In this document: positions 1-10,493 of the stretch, piece by piece
Layout of the letters: the number at the start of each line of letters is the position of its first letter
How positions within the stretch are numbered: the first letter of the stretch is position 1
Assembly: GCA_020186115.1 (NCBI GenBank)
Contig: WSYJ01000033.1
Location: 372,001 to 436,000 of the forward strand
Source of the DNA: Histomonas meleagridis
Lineage: Eukaryota; Parabasalia; Tritrichomonadida; Dientamoebidae
Reading direction: 5' to 3'
Length of the DNA stretch: 64,000 nucleotides
The notes under the pieces: model-generated
The model's input: the letters and a program-made list of their open reading frames with translations, nothing else
Told to the model about the DNA's origin: nothing
Databases searched by the model: none
Position numbers and translations under genes: made by a program

Positions 1-739
1 TTATTTTTCGGAAGTTGTTTTTTATTTAAAATTGAGTTTGAAATTTTTAATTTAATTATAACTTCAGCAAATTTCCAATAGAATGAAGATCTTTTCATCA
101 TAAAATATCAAGTATATGTGAAAAAAAAGTAAAAAAAAATGCAAACGATTTTTTCTTCCAATTTTTTTTACAAAAAATTGAGCTTTAAAGCAAAACAGAA
201 TTTTTTAAATTGTTATTATATCGAATAATGCAATTTAATTTCAAAAAATTATGATACATAAAAAGATATTTGAGTTTCAAAAATCGATAAAAAATGAACT
301 CTGTCGGAGGTAATCCGAATTCTTCGCTAAGAATATTAAAATAAGGAGACATTTTTATTGATGAAATTAATCTCCAAATGTATGTTATTAATACCATGTT
401 ATTTCTTGAAGTTTTGATATGAAAAATATTTTTCATTATTTAAATGAAAATTATAAGAATATTCATATTTAGAATTATTAGGAAAGAAATGTGTTTTGTG
501 TGACAAGTATAATATTCTTTCATTTATAGAAAAAGAAGGAATGCAATCTGATAAACTTATTCTTATTGCATCAATTGATAATTGGAATTTATTTATTTTC
601 AATACCAATAAAATTTACAGATATTTCAAGTTTTTCTGGTAATAAAGAACTGCTTAATTACCTTATTAACCATAAATATATACAAAACAAAATGTTTGAA
701 AAATTTGTTTAAATTTTATTAAAATGATTTTATATTTCA
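1..739. other. AT-rich stretch without a recognisable gene
   Basis: Only short frames of 69-83 codons occur here and none resembles a family I know. The right end, about 620-700 on the plus strand, translates to a short ankyrin-like piece (SSFSGNKELLNYLINHKYIQ) that soon meets stops. This suggests the stretch is decayed ankyrin-gene material joining the pseudogene on its right. Confidence 0.35.
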
Positions 740-1077
740 AAATAATATTTGGAAATTATTTAAATTATTTCAAACAGCACTTATGTTTGCATCAAAATAA
801 TGTTCAAATTCAATGTAATCGTTATTAATTCTTATTATTGGAATTGGTTATTTTGCATTATTACATTAATTGATTATGCAGAATTTTTTTCTTTAGTTAA
901 ATGTTTTAAACATTTACTTATGAATGGAGCAAAATTAGAAAATACAGGCAAATATGCAGTTGTAGGTGGGAATGAAGAAATCATTCATTTATGCGAACAA
1001 AATCATTCATCGTTTAAAGATGCATATGAAACAGCAATTGAATTCCATAGAAATGATATTTTTTATTATTTAAATTA
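740..1077 (+). pseudogene. DUF3447/ankyrin gene fragment (C-terminal part of the DUF3447 module)
   Basis: About 748-798 matches the 3' end of the ankyrin spacer and the start of a cassette (TTTGGAAATTATTT then ACAGCACTTATG). It breaks off after a few codons. About 860-1077 then encodes the conserved DUF3447 block containing KCFKHLLMNGAKLENTGKYA and IHLCEQNHSSFKDAYETAIE, nearly identical to the intact copies elsewhere in the window. There is no start, no upstream domain, and the order is scrambled: an ankyrin piece precedes the DUF3447 piece. It is a dead relic of the family. Confidence 0.75.
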
Positions 1078-1097
1078 CTGTTGTAACAAAAAAAGCC

Positions 1098-1636
1098 ACA
1101 AGTTTTGATATTTCATCATTTCGAATTATTTTTGCAATTTCATTCGGATTAACTCCTTCTTTAACATATTGCTTATGAAGTTCAAAATTATTCTCTTTAA
1201 GTTCTTCTGTTTGCTTGTTAATATTTTCTTTTTCTGGGAAATAATGCATAAAATATGTTTGGATAATTTTTGGTTCAATTATTTCGTCTTCAATCATTTT
1301 TTCAAGAAGATAATTTGATTCTTGACTATAAATTGCTAATAATAATTGTGTGAAAACGTTGATGATTTTTTAACTTGACTTTGTTTCAATTGTTTGTAAA
1401 TACTTGAAACATAATTTTTCATAGCCACGTGATACGAAATATGAATAAGTAATTCTACAAATGATATGAAGAAAAGAATATTGAAATTCTAAACAAATGT
1501 AATTTAATGAAGATTCAACTAAATGAAATCATTGATCAATGTTATTTTCATTTAAATCAAATATAATTTTTTCTAGATCTTGTAATATTTGAAGATTTCC
1601 TTTGTAAGTTGTTGCATAACTTTGGCTTCCTCCCAT
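1098..1636 (-). pseudogene. DUF3447 gene fragment (N-terminal half), inverted
   Basis: Read leftward from an ATG at 1636, the translation follows the N-terminal half of the DUF3447 genes: QILQDLEKIIFDLNENNIDQ, then after stops ESNYLLEKMIEDEIIEPKII, then LHKQYVKEGVNPNEIAKIIR. Homology ends near 1100, abruptly, just after the RNDEISKL block. The rest of the module sits on the opposite strand at 860-1077. In-frame stops near 1370 and 1530 make it a pseudogene. Confidence 0.75.
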
Positions 1637-1873
1637 ACAAAGAAATTATGTGAATTCAAGGGTGGGAATACTTAATAATTTCATAATTTATCACGACAGT
1701 GGTGTTCATGCTTGATAGAAATTATTTGTTATATAAAATGAGTGAAAAGTGTTATTGCATTTATAAACATTTTTTTGAATCAGTTAACTATTAAAAAAAA
1801 TAATTTTTTGTATATTTTCTTTATTGAAAGATCTCAAAAATTCATTAATAAAATGTTTTAATTGATGATTTTC

Positions 1874-3462
1874 TCAAGAAAGTGAAGTCAAAGTCTTTTC
1901 TATTTGGATTCCTAATGATTGAAACATTTCTGTATCCCCTTTATGTAACAATAACCTTAATGACACATCACTTGGCGTTGTGAACTTTGCATTTATGCTT
2001 ACATAAAACAAAGTATCCATTGTTCTTATATACATTGTTAATGGATCTGGATGAAACCATTGTACTTCTTTATCTGCAAGTAATAACTGAATTGAGCCAA
2101 AGATACTCCAAACAGATATTCCGGCCGTATTAATTGTATATGAATCTAAATATTCATTCACATTTGTTTCTCGAATGATATTAAAATCACTTGCTTGTGC
2201 AAATGAATACATTTCAAGTGATTGGCTTTGTATAGGTTTCTTTGGATTTTGTCTAAATAATGTGTTACTACTTGTAGATACTGATGGATCACTTGAAATG
2301 CTGATCGGCGTGTTAACGGTCGAATTGATTAACGGTACGGGGTACCCCGAATATGCGCATTCCCATGGAAGTTGGTCCAAATCAATGAACTGATTTGTTA
2401 ACATGACAACAAATACTTTTGTCATGTTGTTTTCGGTGGATTGAAGATCGTTATAAAGATCATTACCAGATATCCCAATCTGACTAAGTATTTCAATAAT
2501 GGCTGGTGGAATATTATTAACATCAATAGCCCGAAAGAACTTAGGAAATGGAATCGGAGAGGGTGGAATATATGATGGCATAAGACCAATTCGAAAGGCT
2601 GGATGTTGAACTATTTCATCAAGAGTAATACGTTGGGTAACATCAACTGTTAACATTCGTCGGATTAAGTCTTGGACATCAGGGGAGAAGTTGAGCATCT
2701 GATAGACACCTCTCTTGACTTTATTAAGAAGATTTCTGATTGATGAATCATCAAATGGCAAATATCCCTATGTGTTAGATTTAATATACATGGGCCCCAA
2801 AAAATCACTTGGGGACCAAAAAAACATACTGCAAGCAAAGCATATAATATTACACCAAGACTCCAAATATCAGATACCCGTCCATCATAAGGTTGACCAC
2901 GGATAATTTCAGGAGCAGCATAGTGAGGTGACCCACATGATGTTTCAGTTTGCATATTTTCTCTAACCCATCTTGCAAATCCAAAATCTGCAAGTTTAAT
3001 TCGCTTGTTAGCATCAAGTAAAATATTTTCTGGCTTTAAGTCTCGATGACATATTCCCAAAGAATGAAGATAACCAACAGCTAAGACAATTTGTCTGAAT
3101 AATTCCATTGCAACATCTTCTTGGAAGAAATGATTTGTTACAAGGTAATCAAAAAGTTCTCCTTGTTCTTCGTATTCAAGTATAATATATAGATGTCTTT
3201 TTGATTCTAAAACATCATATAATTTCATGATATTTGGATGTTGTACAAGCCTCATTAGTGCAACTTCGCGTTTCACTTTTAGCTGAAGTTCTTCATTTTC
3301 GAGGAAGAGACTTTTTGAAATAATTTTAATAGCAACTTGTTGTCCTGTTTCTTTGTGGAATGCTAATTTAACTTTTGATGTAATCCCTTCACCGAGAGTT
3401 TTAGAAAGAACGTATGGTCCAATTTCAGCTCGGAATGGTGGTGTTGCTAGATCGGCCTCCAT
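1874..3462 (-). CDS. Ser/Thr protein kinase, CAMK/SNF1-like, with one spliceosomal intron
   Basis: A protein kinase predicted to phosphorylate Ser/Thr, in two exons: 3462-2830 (211 codons) and 2767-1874 (297 codons plus stop), about 508 residues in all. Exon 1 shows the glycine loop (GEG, 24-26), VAIK lysine 46, HRDLKPEN (139-146), DFG (159-161) and a CGSPHYAAPE activation segment (176-185), typical of CAMK/SNF1-type kinases. It ends in the SLGVILYALLA helix. Exon 2 resumes with GYLPFDD and carries the C-lobe (VQDLIRRMLTVDVTQRI, then HPAF). The C-terminal 200 residues have no clear motif but could hold a KA1-like regulatory domain. Both exons are whole codons, so splicing is phase 0. Without splicing the frame is lost after residue 211. 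Group assignment is from family knowledge; the substrate is unknown. Confidence 0.9.
2768..2829 (-). other. Spliceosomal intron, 62 nt, trichomonad type
   Basis: On the minus strand it begins GTATGT and ends TCTAACACATAG, matching the trichomonad consensus in which branch site and 3' splice site are fused (ACTAACACACAG). Excision joins the YALLA and GYLPFDD halves of the kinase domain in frame. The interior holds an inverted repeat (CCCCAA ... TTGGGG, extended with one mismatch) that would fold between the splice sites. It is the only sequence in the window I found with both signatures. Confidence 0.9.
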
Positions 3463-3913
3463 ATCTTTTAGCGTTTTTCAATGCTTTAACTGGTCATTCA
3501 AATTTAGAACGGTTTGGTGCGTTTAAAGAAGGGTGCCGGAATAAACCTCCAAAAATTGAATTATCATTTCATTGGTTGGTTAAGTAAAAGGTTCAAAATT
3601 TCACTTTTTCATAGGTTTATTAGTTTATCATTTGAAAACAGAAACAAGTGAAATATATGAATTTCTTTTAAAGTTCGCAGGATATTCACATATTCACAAT
3701 GAAATGACCAACTCCCTGATCCATTTTCAATATTAATTGATCTAAATTCTGATGTTTTGAAGAAATGTTAAAAATTAATTTAATTAAATTAAGTTTTAGC
3801 ATATCATTTTACTACATTTTAGAATTGATCATTAAAAAAAAAAAAAAAAAAACATAAAATTTTCAAGATAAAGTTCAAAGTTTTTTATTTTGGTAGGAAT
3901 ATAAAAATGCTTT
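3463..3913. other. Intergenic region with an A19 tract
   Basis: No open frame of note. It holds the 5' flank of the kinase and the 3' flank of the DUF3447/ankyrin locus on its right. A pure run of 19 A lies at 3834-3852; read on the minus strand it is a T run about 60 nt beyond the last ankyrin codon. Confidence 0.5.
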
Positions 3914-5190
3914 CTACGTACTTACACCCATTTTCTCATTGAGGATTTTAATAATTTCTAAATTCTTTCCATTCTCTGCATAATAAAGTGCATCGTGAAA
4001 CAAATTATAGAGATTCCAAAAACATATTTAAAACCGAAAATTGCTTAAATAAATTTTATATAAAATTAACAAACATCTTTTGCATTAATATCAATTTCTT
4101 CATGTTCAACCAATAATTTAACAATTTCAGTATAACTTTTTTGTACTGCAACAATTAGTGGTGTTCGAAGTCATTTAAATAATTATCAAACCATGTAAAT
4201 AAATATTAAATTATGCAAAGAAATTTTAAATAAAATAAAAAAACATCAATTGTATTAACATTTATATCCTTATGTTCAATTAATAATTTAACAACTTCAG
4301 TGTAATTCCTATCAACTGCAATATGTAGTGATGTTAGAATCTTTCAAAATAATCATTAAATTATGTAAATAAATATCAAGTTATGTGAATAAATATTATA
4401 TAATCAAATAAGATTCGAAATAAAATAAAAAAACATCAGCTGCATTAACATTTATATCTTTATGTTCAAGTAATAGTTTAACAATTTCAGCGTTGTTATT
4501 CTTAGTTGCAATTATTAGTGCAGTCTGAAATTATTAGAGCAATCACCAAATGATATAAGTAATTTATAAATTATCAAATAAGATTCGAAATGAAACAAAA
4601 ATTCATCACCTGCATTTACATTCAGATCTTTTCGTTTTAAAAGTAATTTAATAACATCAATGAAATTGGAAGATGCTGCAACAACTAGAGCAGTACAAAA
4701 ATTTAAAAAATTCCAAAAACTATTTTAATACATGCCATTATAAAATAAAAAACAAAATAAATCAAGTAAAAATTTAATGCATTAACATTAGTTCCTTCTT
4801 GTTTAAGTAATAATTTAACAGATTCAACACGATTATCTGATGCAGCGTTTAAAAGGGGTGTCCAAAATCATAGAAATAAAAATAAAATATATTTAACATA
4901 TAGCGAATTTATAAAATAAACCTTAAAATTAAAAAATAAGTATTATGTGCATTAAGATCAATGCCTGGTTGTTTAAAAAGTAACTTCATAATATTAAGAT
5001 GACCATTTTGAGCTGCAAAATAAAGTGGTGTTTTATTTAATTTTAATATAAATCATTAAATAATATGATTTAACTATAAATTTTTTTTAAAAATATCCAT
5101 TGTATTAACATCAATATTTTCATATTTAAGTAATGATTTAACAATTCCATAATCACCAATTTGAGCAGCAGTTAATAAAGCATTATAAAA
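3914..5190 (-). repeat. Eight ankyrin cassettes separated by frame-shifting spacers (array A)
   Basis: This continues the DUF3447 gene that ends at 5241. Cassettes, first to last: 5190-5089, 5037-4936, 4867-4766, 4700-4609, 4530-4429, 4340-4239, 4170-4069 and 4000-3914. Each is an open ankyrin repeat of the form F-x-T-(A/P)-L ... E-I-V-K-L-L ... (I/L)-(D/N)-x-N-x-x-(D/N). The last ends EKMGVST and a stop. Spacers are 60, 51, 68, 65, 78, 88, 68 and 68 nt. They shift the frame or contain stops, and none has GT-AG ends. The cassettes differ strongly from one another, so this is not a fresh duplication, yet I found no internal stop in about 260 codons. They look like real exons; how the spacers are removed or bypassed is not visible. 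Confidence 0.7.
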
Positions 5191-5240
5191 CTCAAAGAAA
5201 AATTATTTACTAAATAGAAAAACAAAATCATTCAAGAAAA

Positions 5241-6617
5241 CTATATATTAAAAATATTAATTTCACGTTTTGCATTTTTCATTCCCATATCAATTAAATA
5301 ATCAAATAATTCAACATTTCCTGATTTCATTAAATAATGTATACAACTACTTTCATTATAATGTAATGTGTATTTAATTTTAAAATATTGAACAAAAAAT
5401 ATGTTTCCAGAAAATTTGGATTCATTTATTATTTCTTGATCAATTTGTAGTCCTTGTTCTTCTAAAAATGAAAAAATTTCAAAGTTATAACTTTGAATAC
5501 ATTTAGTACCTAATGATTGCAAATTTTTTTGATTTATTTTATCATAGAAATAATGGAAAAGTTCATTTCTATGAAATTCGATTGCTGTTTCTAATACGTT
5601 ATCAAACGATGATTCATTTTGATTACATAAATGAACAATTTCAACATTTTCTCCAGCAATTGCATATTTTAATGTGGATTTAACATTTGCTCCATTAATT
5701 AATAAATATTTAAAACATTTAACAGAACCAAAAAATGCACAGAAATCAATTAACGAAACATTATTTTTGTTAATCATATCAAATCTTTCGTATATTGATG
5801 GTTTAATTTTTTGATTAAAATTGAAATTATTTTGTGATGAAATATTTTGTAATTCTTCTAAATTATCATTGCGAAGAATTTTTGCAATTTCATTTGGATT
5901 AATTGCTTCGTGGATTAATTGTTTATGAAGTTTCCAATCATCTTTTGACAACTCATTAATGTTAGAAATAAAGTCAGAAGGATAACTACTTTGTGGAAAT
6001 TCTTTTAATGTATCCAAATATGCAAAATAACATATATCTTTATATTTAACTATACTTGGTTTAACTAAATTATGCTCAAGTAATTTTTCAAGAATGAAAT
6101 TCGATTCTTGTGTTTTTGTTCTCATTAAATATTCGGTAAAAACATTTAATATTTCAACATTTTTCGTTTGTAGTTCTTTTAAAGAGTCAATAACAATATT
6201 TACGTTTGGTTTTGAAATATAAAATGAATAAAGTAATTTACTAATAAGTAAACTTGATGAATAAGGATATTTGGTATCGAATAATTCCATTATTGATGGA
6301 ATTGTTTTTTGAATGTTTGTTTCATTTAAATTAAAAATTAGTTTTTCTATATTTTTTAAATTCAATCGAATTATTTCATTAGAAAAATGATTTTGACTTA
6401 ATAGCAAAGTAGTTAACTGAACGAACATGTTAGTAAATTTGGTACCAATGGTTGTTTGCGAACTTTTTAATGGATCACCAATTAAGTTTAAAAATGATTT
6501 AATTTTTTCATAAAGAATTTGTATTTGATTCGAAGATAATTCAGTTTTCTCTAGGCTTTTAACACACTGAAGAAGTTCATCAAATTCTGGTGAATTTTCA
6601 AACTTTTCTATCTCCAT
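5241..6617 (-). CDS. DUF3447 ankyrin-repeat protein (contiguous N-terminal frame, locus A)
   Basis: The 458-residue open frame starts at the ATG at 6617. Residues 1-225 are a helical N-terminal region of the family. The DUF3447 core follows with LHKQLIHEAINPNEIAKILR, FNFNQKIKPSIYERFDMINK, FGSVKCFKYLLINGANVKST and IVHLCNQNESSFDNVLETAI, then ankyrin-like helices. The function of DUF3447 is unknown; ankyrin repeats bind proteins. The frame stops inside the first spacer, after KREINIF. Eight more open cassettes continue downstream on the same strand, so the intended product may be about 270 residues longer. It is the most diverged of the four loci. It is divergent from CK2 beta with 89 bp between start codons. 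Confidence 0.85.
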   Translation of the reverse strand: MEIEKFENSPEFDELLQCVKSLEKTELSSNQIQILYEKIKSFLNLIGDPLKSSQTTIGTKFTNMFVQLTTLLLSQNHFSNEIIRLNLKNIEKLIFNLNETNIQKTIPSIMELFDTKYPYSSSLLISKLLYSFYISKPNVNIVIDSLKELQTKNVEILNVFTEYLMRTKTQESNFILEKLLEHNLVKPSIVKYKDICYFAYLDTLKEFPQSSYPSDFISNINELSKDDWKLHKQLIHEAINPNEIAKILRNDNLEELQNISSQNNFNFNQKIKPSIYERFDMINKNNVSLIDFCAFFGSVKCFKYLLINGANVKSTLKYAIAGENVEIVHLCNQNESSFDNVLETAIEFHRNELFHYFYDKINQKNLQSLGTKCIQSYNFEIFSFLEEQGLQIDQEIINESKFSGNIFFVQYFKIKYTLHYNESSCIHYLMKSGNVELFDYLIDMGMKNAKREINIFNI

Positions 6618-6647
6618 TATTTTGACACAATAACTTTTCCTTATCTC

Positions 6648-6653
6648 AACGAT
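6648..6653 (+). promoter_or_regulatory. AACGAT element upstream of CK2 beta
   Basis: An AACGAT hexamer lies 54 nt before the CK2 beta ATG in the 89-bp divergent promoter. An AACG core is typical of Myb sites, and trichomonad promoters are known to use Myb-type elements. Assignment here is by recurrence upstream of other genes in the window. Confidence 0.3.
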
Positions 6654-6706
6654 TAAAATGGTCTCAAAAAAGGGGATTTAGGTGATATGACCAGACAACA
6701 ACAGAA

Positions 6707-7423
6707 ATGCAGATGGAACGCAAAAAGCTACCACGAAGAATTATCGAATATGACGGATACAGTCTATATGCAGGTCCTTGCAAAAAATGCCCAAAAAAAA
6801 TAACACCATGGATACATCAATTTTGTTCCAAATTAGAAAATAATTGGTTTGTTACCATTTTTCTTGATTATGCTCTCGATTATTTCAACTACTATGGATT
6901 TCAAAAGTTTGTTCCAAATCTGCATTTTGCAAAATGCATGATTTGTGATACTCATGGAAAGGAATGGGAATATCTTACAGATGATGAAATTAAATCCATT
7001 CATGATCAGGCAAAACATTTGTATGGCCTCCTTCATTCGAGGTGGATTACTACTAGTCCAGGTCTTTCCATGATGAAAAGAAAATCTATAAAAAAGAAAA
7101 GATATGGAAAATGTCCCCGTGTGGCATGCAAAGGCACAGCTCTACTTCCAGTTGGGACTACGCACATTCCTAACAGACATTGTGCTAAGCTTTTTTGCCC
7201 ACGATGTGCGGATATATATCAGCCACCAGAAGATCGACGTATCGACGGAGCTTACTTTGGAACAGAGTTCCCAGCAGTTTTCCTTCTCTCTTACCCTGAA
7301 TATGACATGCGTGACCATTTCCATGTTTTCGAATTCCAAAAATTCGGATTTAAAATTCGCGATCCTCTTTTAACGAATGGACCGCATTCGAAAAATGATT
7401 ATCGAAAAAACGAGGATGAATAG
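6707..7423 (+). CDS. Casein kinase II regulatory (beta) subunit
   Basis: The 238-residue protein is the regulatory subunit of CK2, which dimerises through a zinc finger and docks catalytic subunits. The zinc site is complete: CPRVAC (C136, C141) and CPRC (C164, C167). It is followed by the diagnostic DGAYFGTEFP block. The N-terminal WIHQFCSKLENNWF segment is the usual family start, though without the very N-terminal autophosphorylation serines. A stretch around 120-133 (MMKRKSIKKKR) is unusually basic for the family. Length is close to typical. Start is the first ATG after the shared divergent promoter. Confidence 0.95.
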   Translation: MQMERKKLPRRIIEYDGYSLYAGPCKKCPKKITPWIHQFCSKLENNWFVTIFLDYALDYFNYYGFQKFVPNLHFAKCMICDTHGKEWEYLTDDEIKSIHDQAKHLYGLLHSRWITTSPGLSMMKRKSIKKKRYGKCPRVACKGTALLPVGTTHIPNRHCAKLFCPRCADIYQPPEDRRIDGAYFGTEFPAVFLLSYPEYDMRDHFHVFEFQKFGFKIRDPLLTNGPHSKNDYRKNEDE

Positions 7424-7927
7424 CATTATGAATATTATGAATAAATATGATTTAGAGTATTTTCATAAAATTTAAATTTTACATTTTTTTACAATAATAA
7501 AATGAGAGAAGAATATCACGATGATATCTTGGTTAAGTAACAAATATTATCCTATTTTTCATATGAATATATATAACAAATTAATAAAGAAATTTTCTTC
7601 ATTTTTCAATTAAATTGGCAAACAAAATATTATATGATGAAAGTTATTTTTATTTTTCTCGAAACTTAAGTAGGATATAATATAAATATCTAATTGGGTT
7701 TATTTTTGTTATGATACTTTATTACATCACTTAAATTTTAAGTTAACAAAAAAATTAGATTCAGCTTCCAACAAATATTTTTATTATGAAACCTCTGATG
7801 TATTTACTAATAAATTTTCATGATCACCAACAAAAAAAAAAGCAAAGGATAAAAAATTAACCAAAAGACAAAAAATAAAATATTTTACATTTATTCCAAT
7901 ATTATTTATTTATTCACTCAAACAAAG
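7424..7927. other. Intergenic, convergent gene ends
   Basis: About 500 bp of AT-rich sequence between the stop codons of two convergent genes. I see no gene, RNA or repeat in it; only the 3' flanks are expected here. Confidence 0.6.
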
Positions 7928-10237
7928 CTAATTTTCTGTTGGCATATCGACCATACTAATTTTACCGAAGAATTCGATTCCGGACAAACAGAAGACGTTT
8001 TGCCCTCCCTTATTCGGCGCCTCCAAAATTATTCTTAGCTGTCTATAAGGCTTTGATCTTTTCTCCAAATTAAACACCTGTTCTGACCATTGTTTCAAGT
8101 CATTTCTACATCTTCTTGTGTCTATATTTTCCCACATTATACCATTCTCAGAGCCTTGTAATTCCAACAAAGTTGGAATCGAATTTCCATTACCAGTTTT
8201 AAACACATATTTATCAACACTCACTAACATATTCTTAAAATCAAACATTAGAAAAGGCGGTACTAAAGACTTACTTGATCTCCAAATAAAGTTATTACCC
8301 ATAAACTGCGGGTTAATTAAATTATCGGGGTCAGCAGCAGTTTTAATTTTTACTTCTCCAATATGTATTGGATTTGTAGGGAACATTTTATATAAATAAC
8401 CGAAGATTCCATTCCATTCTTTACCGGGAACATATAATGCCATGTCTTTATTCTTGGTAAAATTACCATAAAACTCAATCGTTTGTAACGCTAAGATATG
8501 GTTATCTTGCCAATTAGGTCCCGTCATTAAAATACGTAAAAACTTATACTCGGTGTTGTTATTAGTAAGATGCCATGTGTTGATTTTACCTTTTCCATGT
8601 AAAGATGAATCATTCTCTACTTGATGTAATGTTTCCCAATATTGTTCATCATTTGACCCTAATAAATTCCAACTTTTTAAATGCTGTTGATCTTCTCCTT
8701 CACTTAATGGTGATTGTAATGTATATGACTTAACAATAAATGGATGTTTTCGAAAGTCAAATTGTATCCACATACTTTTAATGGATGGTGATACATAACA
8801 TTCATATGGATTGGATTGTGGATCAATTAATAAAGGTAAGTTATTCGTACCGGTGACCGTGATGATTTCAGAAGCAGGTTTCCCATAAAAGTTACTGATA
8901 TAACGAAAGACTCCACTTTGACCACATTCATGACCAACGGAATCAATTTCACTTTCATTCGATGGACTTGAGATTAATGCACCTGTTAATGAACTCCGCA
9001 TTTGATTTAAGTTCGCGCCTGGCTTAGAGATAATAGAACGAACTTGTTGACTACTCATTAAATCGGCATATTTGACCATAAATGGAATTAAACTGGAGCG
9101 AATATCATCATGCCGCTCAAAGAAATCAAAGAGCCAACGTGAAACTTCATCACTTGATTCATTAAGATGATCAGATTGTAAAACTTCTGAAATGATGTCC
9201 ATGGGTAAAGTACTGAAAAGTGGATTTTTGTGAAACTTGTCAAAATTTTGTATGAGATGTTGAACATGTTTTGATGTGTCGAGTTTATACTTATAAAGCT
9301 CTTTGCAAAAAAATATGACGACGTCTTCATCAGCAAAATCATCGATGAGTTGAAGTGAAGCTTGTTCAAGTTGTGAAATCCCTAAATCCCATGAACAAAG
9401 AAGTAAAAATACTGCATTGTCTTGAAATATTCGAATAGGATCCCCCACAAGTGTGTTGACAACAAGGTGAAATGGACCTTTAGCTGTAACATTCGAGATA
9501 ATTGAATATCGATTTGATTTCTTTGAATTAAGAAGACGATTACGTATTTTAGTGGAATGTTGTGACGCAAGAAATGAGTTAACTCGATATATAGAATTTA
9601 AATATTGAATTTCAAAATCAAGAAATAATTGATATTGGACATTGTTGAAATTGGAACTTTGCATAGGGTCAAAGATGATTGGTTGAATTTTTGTGTCTTC
9701 GTCATCATCAAAACAAAGAGATTCAAAATCATAACTTGGAAGTTCGGCTGTAAATTCAGGAGTATTGAATTTATCAACAGCATTATCACGTGTGTAGATA
9801 TTGCAAAAACTAACAAGAATCATGCCAGGTTTGTTATATCGAACTGGATGCATGATTTCGAGAGATTCAATTTGATAATCTTTAAATTTTTCTTTAAGAG
9901 AATCAACAGTAACTGTGGGACTGGTGAAAAAAATAAAAATGGCTTTGCTAAATAATGATTTGATTTTTGATGGATCTTTATGATGTTTTAAAACATATCC
10001 ATCTAAAATTAGTGCTTCCTCATCATTTATACATTTGGATGCGCTTGATCGTGTTGTAAACTCAATAAGCGCAATACCAGAAGAATATTCAAGTTCACCC
10101 CATTCTGGTCGAGATTCACAAATGTAAATCTGATTAAAAATTTTCATTCTAGATATTTCTCCGTATTTTCTGTAAAGATTAATTAGGTCTCTCATATCTG
10201 CATTTGTTGGAATATTGGAAACATACACTTGCTTCAT
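7928..10237 (-). CDS. RRM protein with two F5/8 type C (discoidin) domains
   Basis: The 769-residue frame has an RNA-recognition motif at 1-85 (VYVSNIP as RNP2) and a weaker RRM-like segment at about 98-170 (AIFIFFTSPTVTVDSLKEKF). A helical middle of about 200-400 recalls BTB/BACK proteins. Two discoidin-like domains follow: about 445-595 (SPSIKSMWIQFDFRK, then SWNLLGSNDEQYWETL) and about 605-765 (LELQGSENGIMWENID). Trichomonads have many BTB/BACK plus F5/8C proteins; an RRM at the front is less usual. There is no signal peptide, so it should be intracellular. RNA binding is inferred from the fold only. Confidence 0.8.
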   Translation of the reverse strand: MKQVYVSNIPTNADMRDLINLYRKYGEISRMKIFNQIYICESRPEWGELEYSSGIALIEFTTRSSASKCINDEEALILDGYVLKHHKDPSKIKSLFSKAIFIFFTSPTVTVDSLKEKFKDYQIESLEIMHPVRYNKPGMILVSFCNIYTRDNAVDKFNTPEFTAELPSYDFESLCFDDDEDTKIQPIIFDPMQSSNFNNVQYQLFLDFEIQYLNSIYRVNSFLASQHSTKIRNRLLNSKKSNRYSIISNVTAKGPFHLVVNTLVGDPIRIFQDNAVFLLLCSWDLGISQLEQASLQLIDDFADEDVVIFFCKELYKYKLDTSKHVQHLIQNFDKFHKNPLFSTLPMDIISEVLQSDHLNESSDEVSRWLFDFFERHDDIRSSLIPFMVKYADLMSSQQVRSIISKPGANLNQMRSSLTGALISSPSNESEIDSVGHECGQSGVFRYISNFYGKPASEIITVTGTNNLPLLIDPQSNPYECYVSPSIKSMWIQFDFRKHPFIVKSYTLQSPLSEGEDQQHLKSWNLLGSNDEQYWETLHQVENDSSLHGKGKINTWHLTNNNTEYKFLRILMTGPNWQDNHILALQTIEFYGNFTKNKDMALYVPGKEWNGIFGYLYKMFPTNPIHIGEVKIKTAADPDNLINPQFMGNNFIWRSSKSLVPPFLMFDFKNMLVSVDKYVFKTGNGNSIPTLLELQGSENGIMWENIDTRRCRNDLKQWSEQVFNLEKRSKPYRQLRIILEAPNKGGQNVFCLSGIEFFGKISMVDMPTEN

Positions 10238-10493
10238 TCAAATGTCAAACGAACGTTAACAAAATAAACGGTGTAAAAAATAATCAAGAAATTCAATATT
10301 AAGTTTACCAAGTTTTAAAAAATTTTTGCATAAAGTCAAAGGGCGATTGCACGTTTTTTTCAAGTGGAGATTTGGGACAATAATTTTAAAATCGATTTCA
10401 ATTAATCAAAAAATTTTCAAATTAATTCACAAGAAAAAAACGAAAATAATATATATTATAAAACATTTAACAAAAACAAAATTGAAGTTGAAT

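Noticed and set aside
2665-2829. Frameshift pseudogene reading of the kinase
   Set aside because: The break is explained by a 62-nt intron with perfect trichomonad splice signals that joins both halves in frame.
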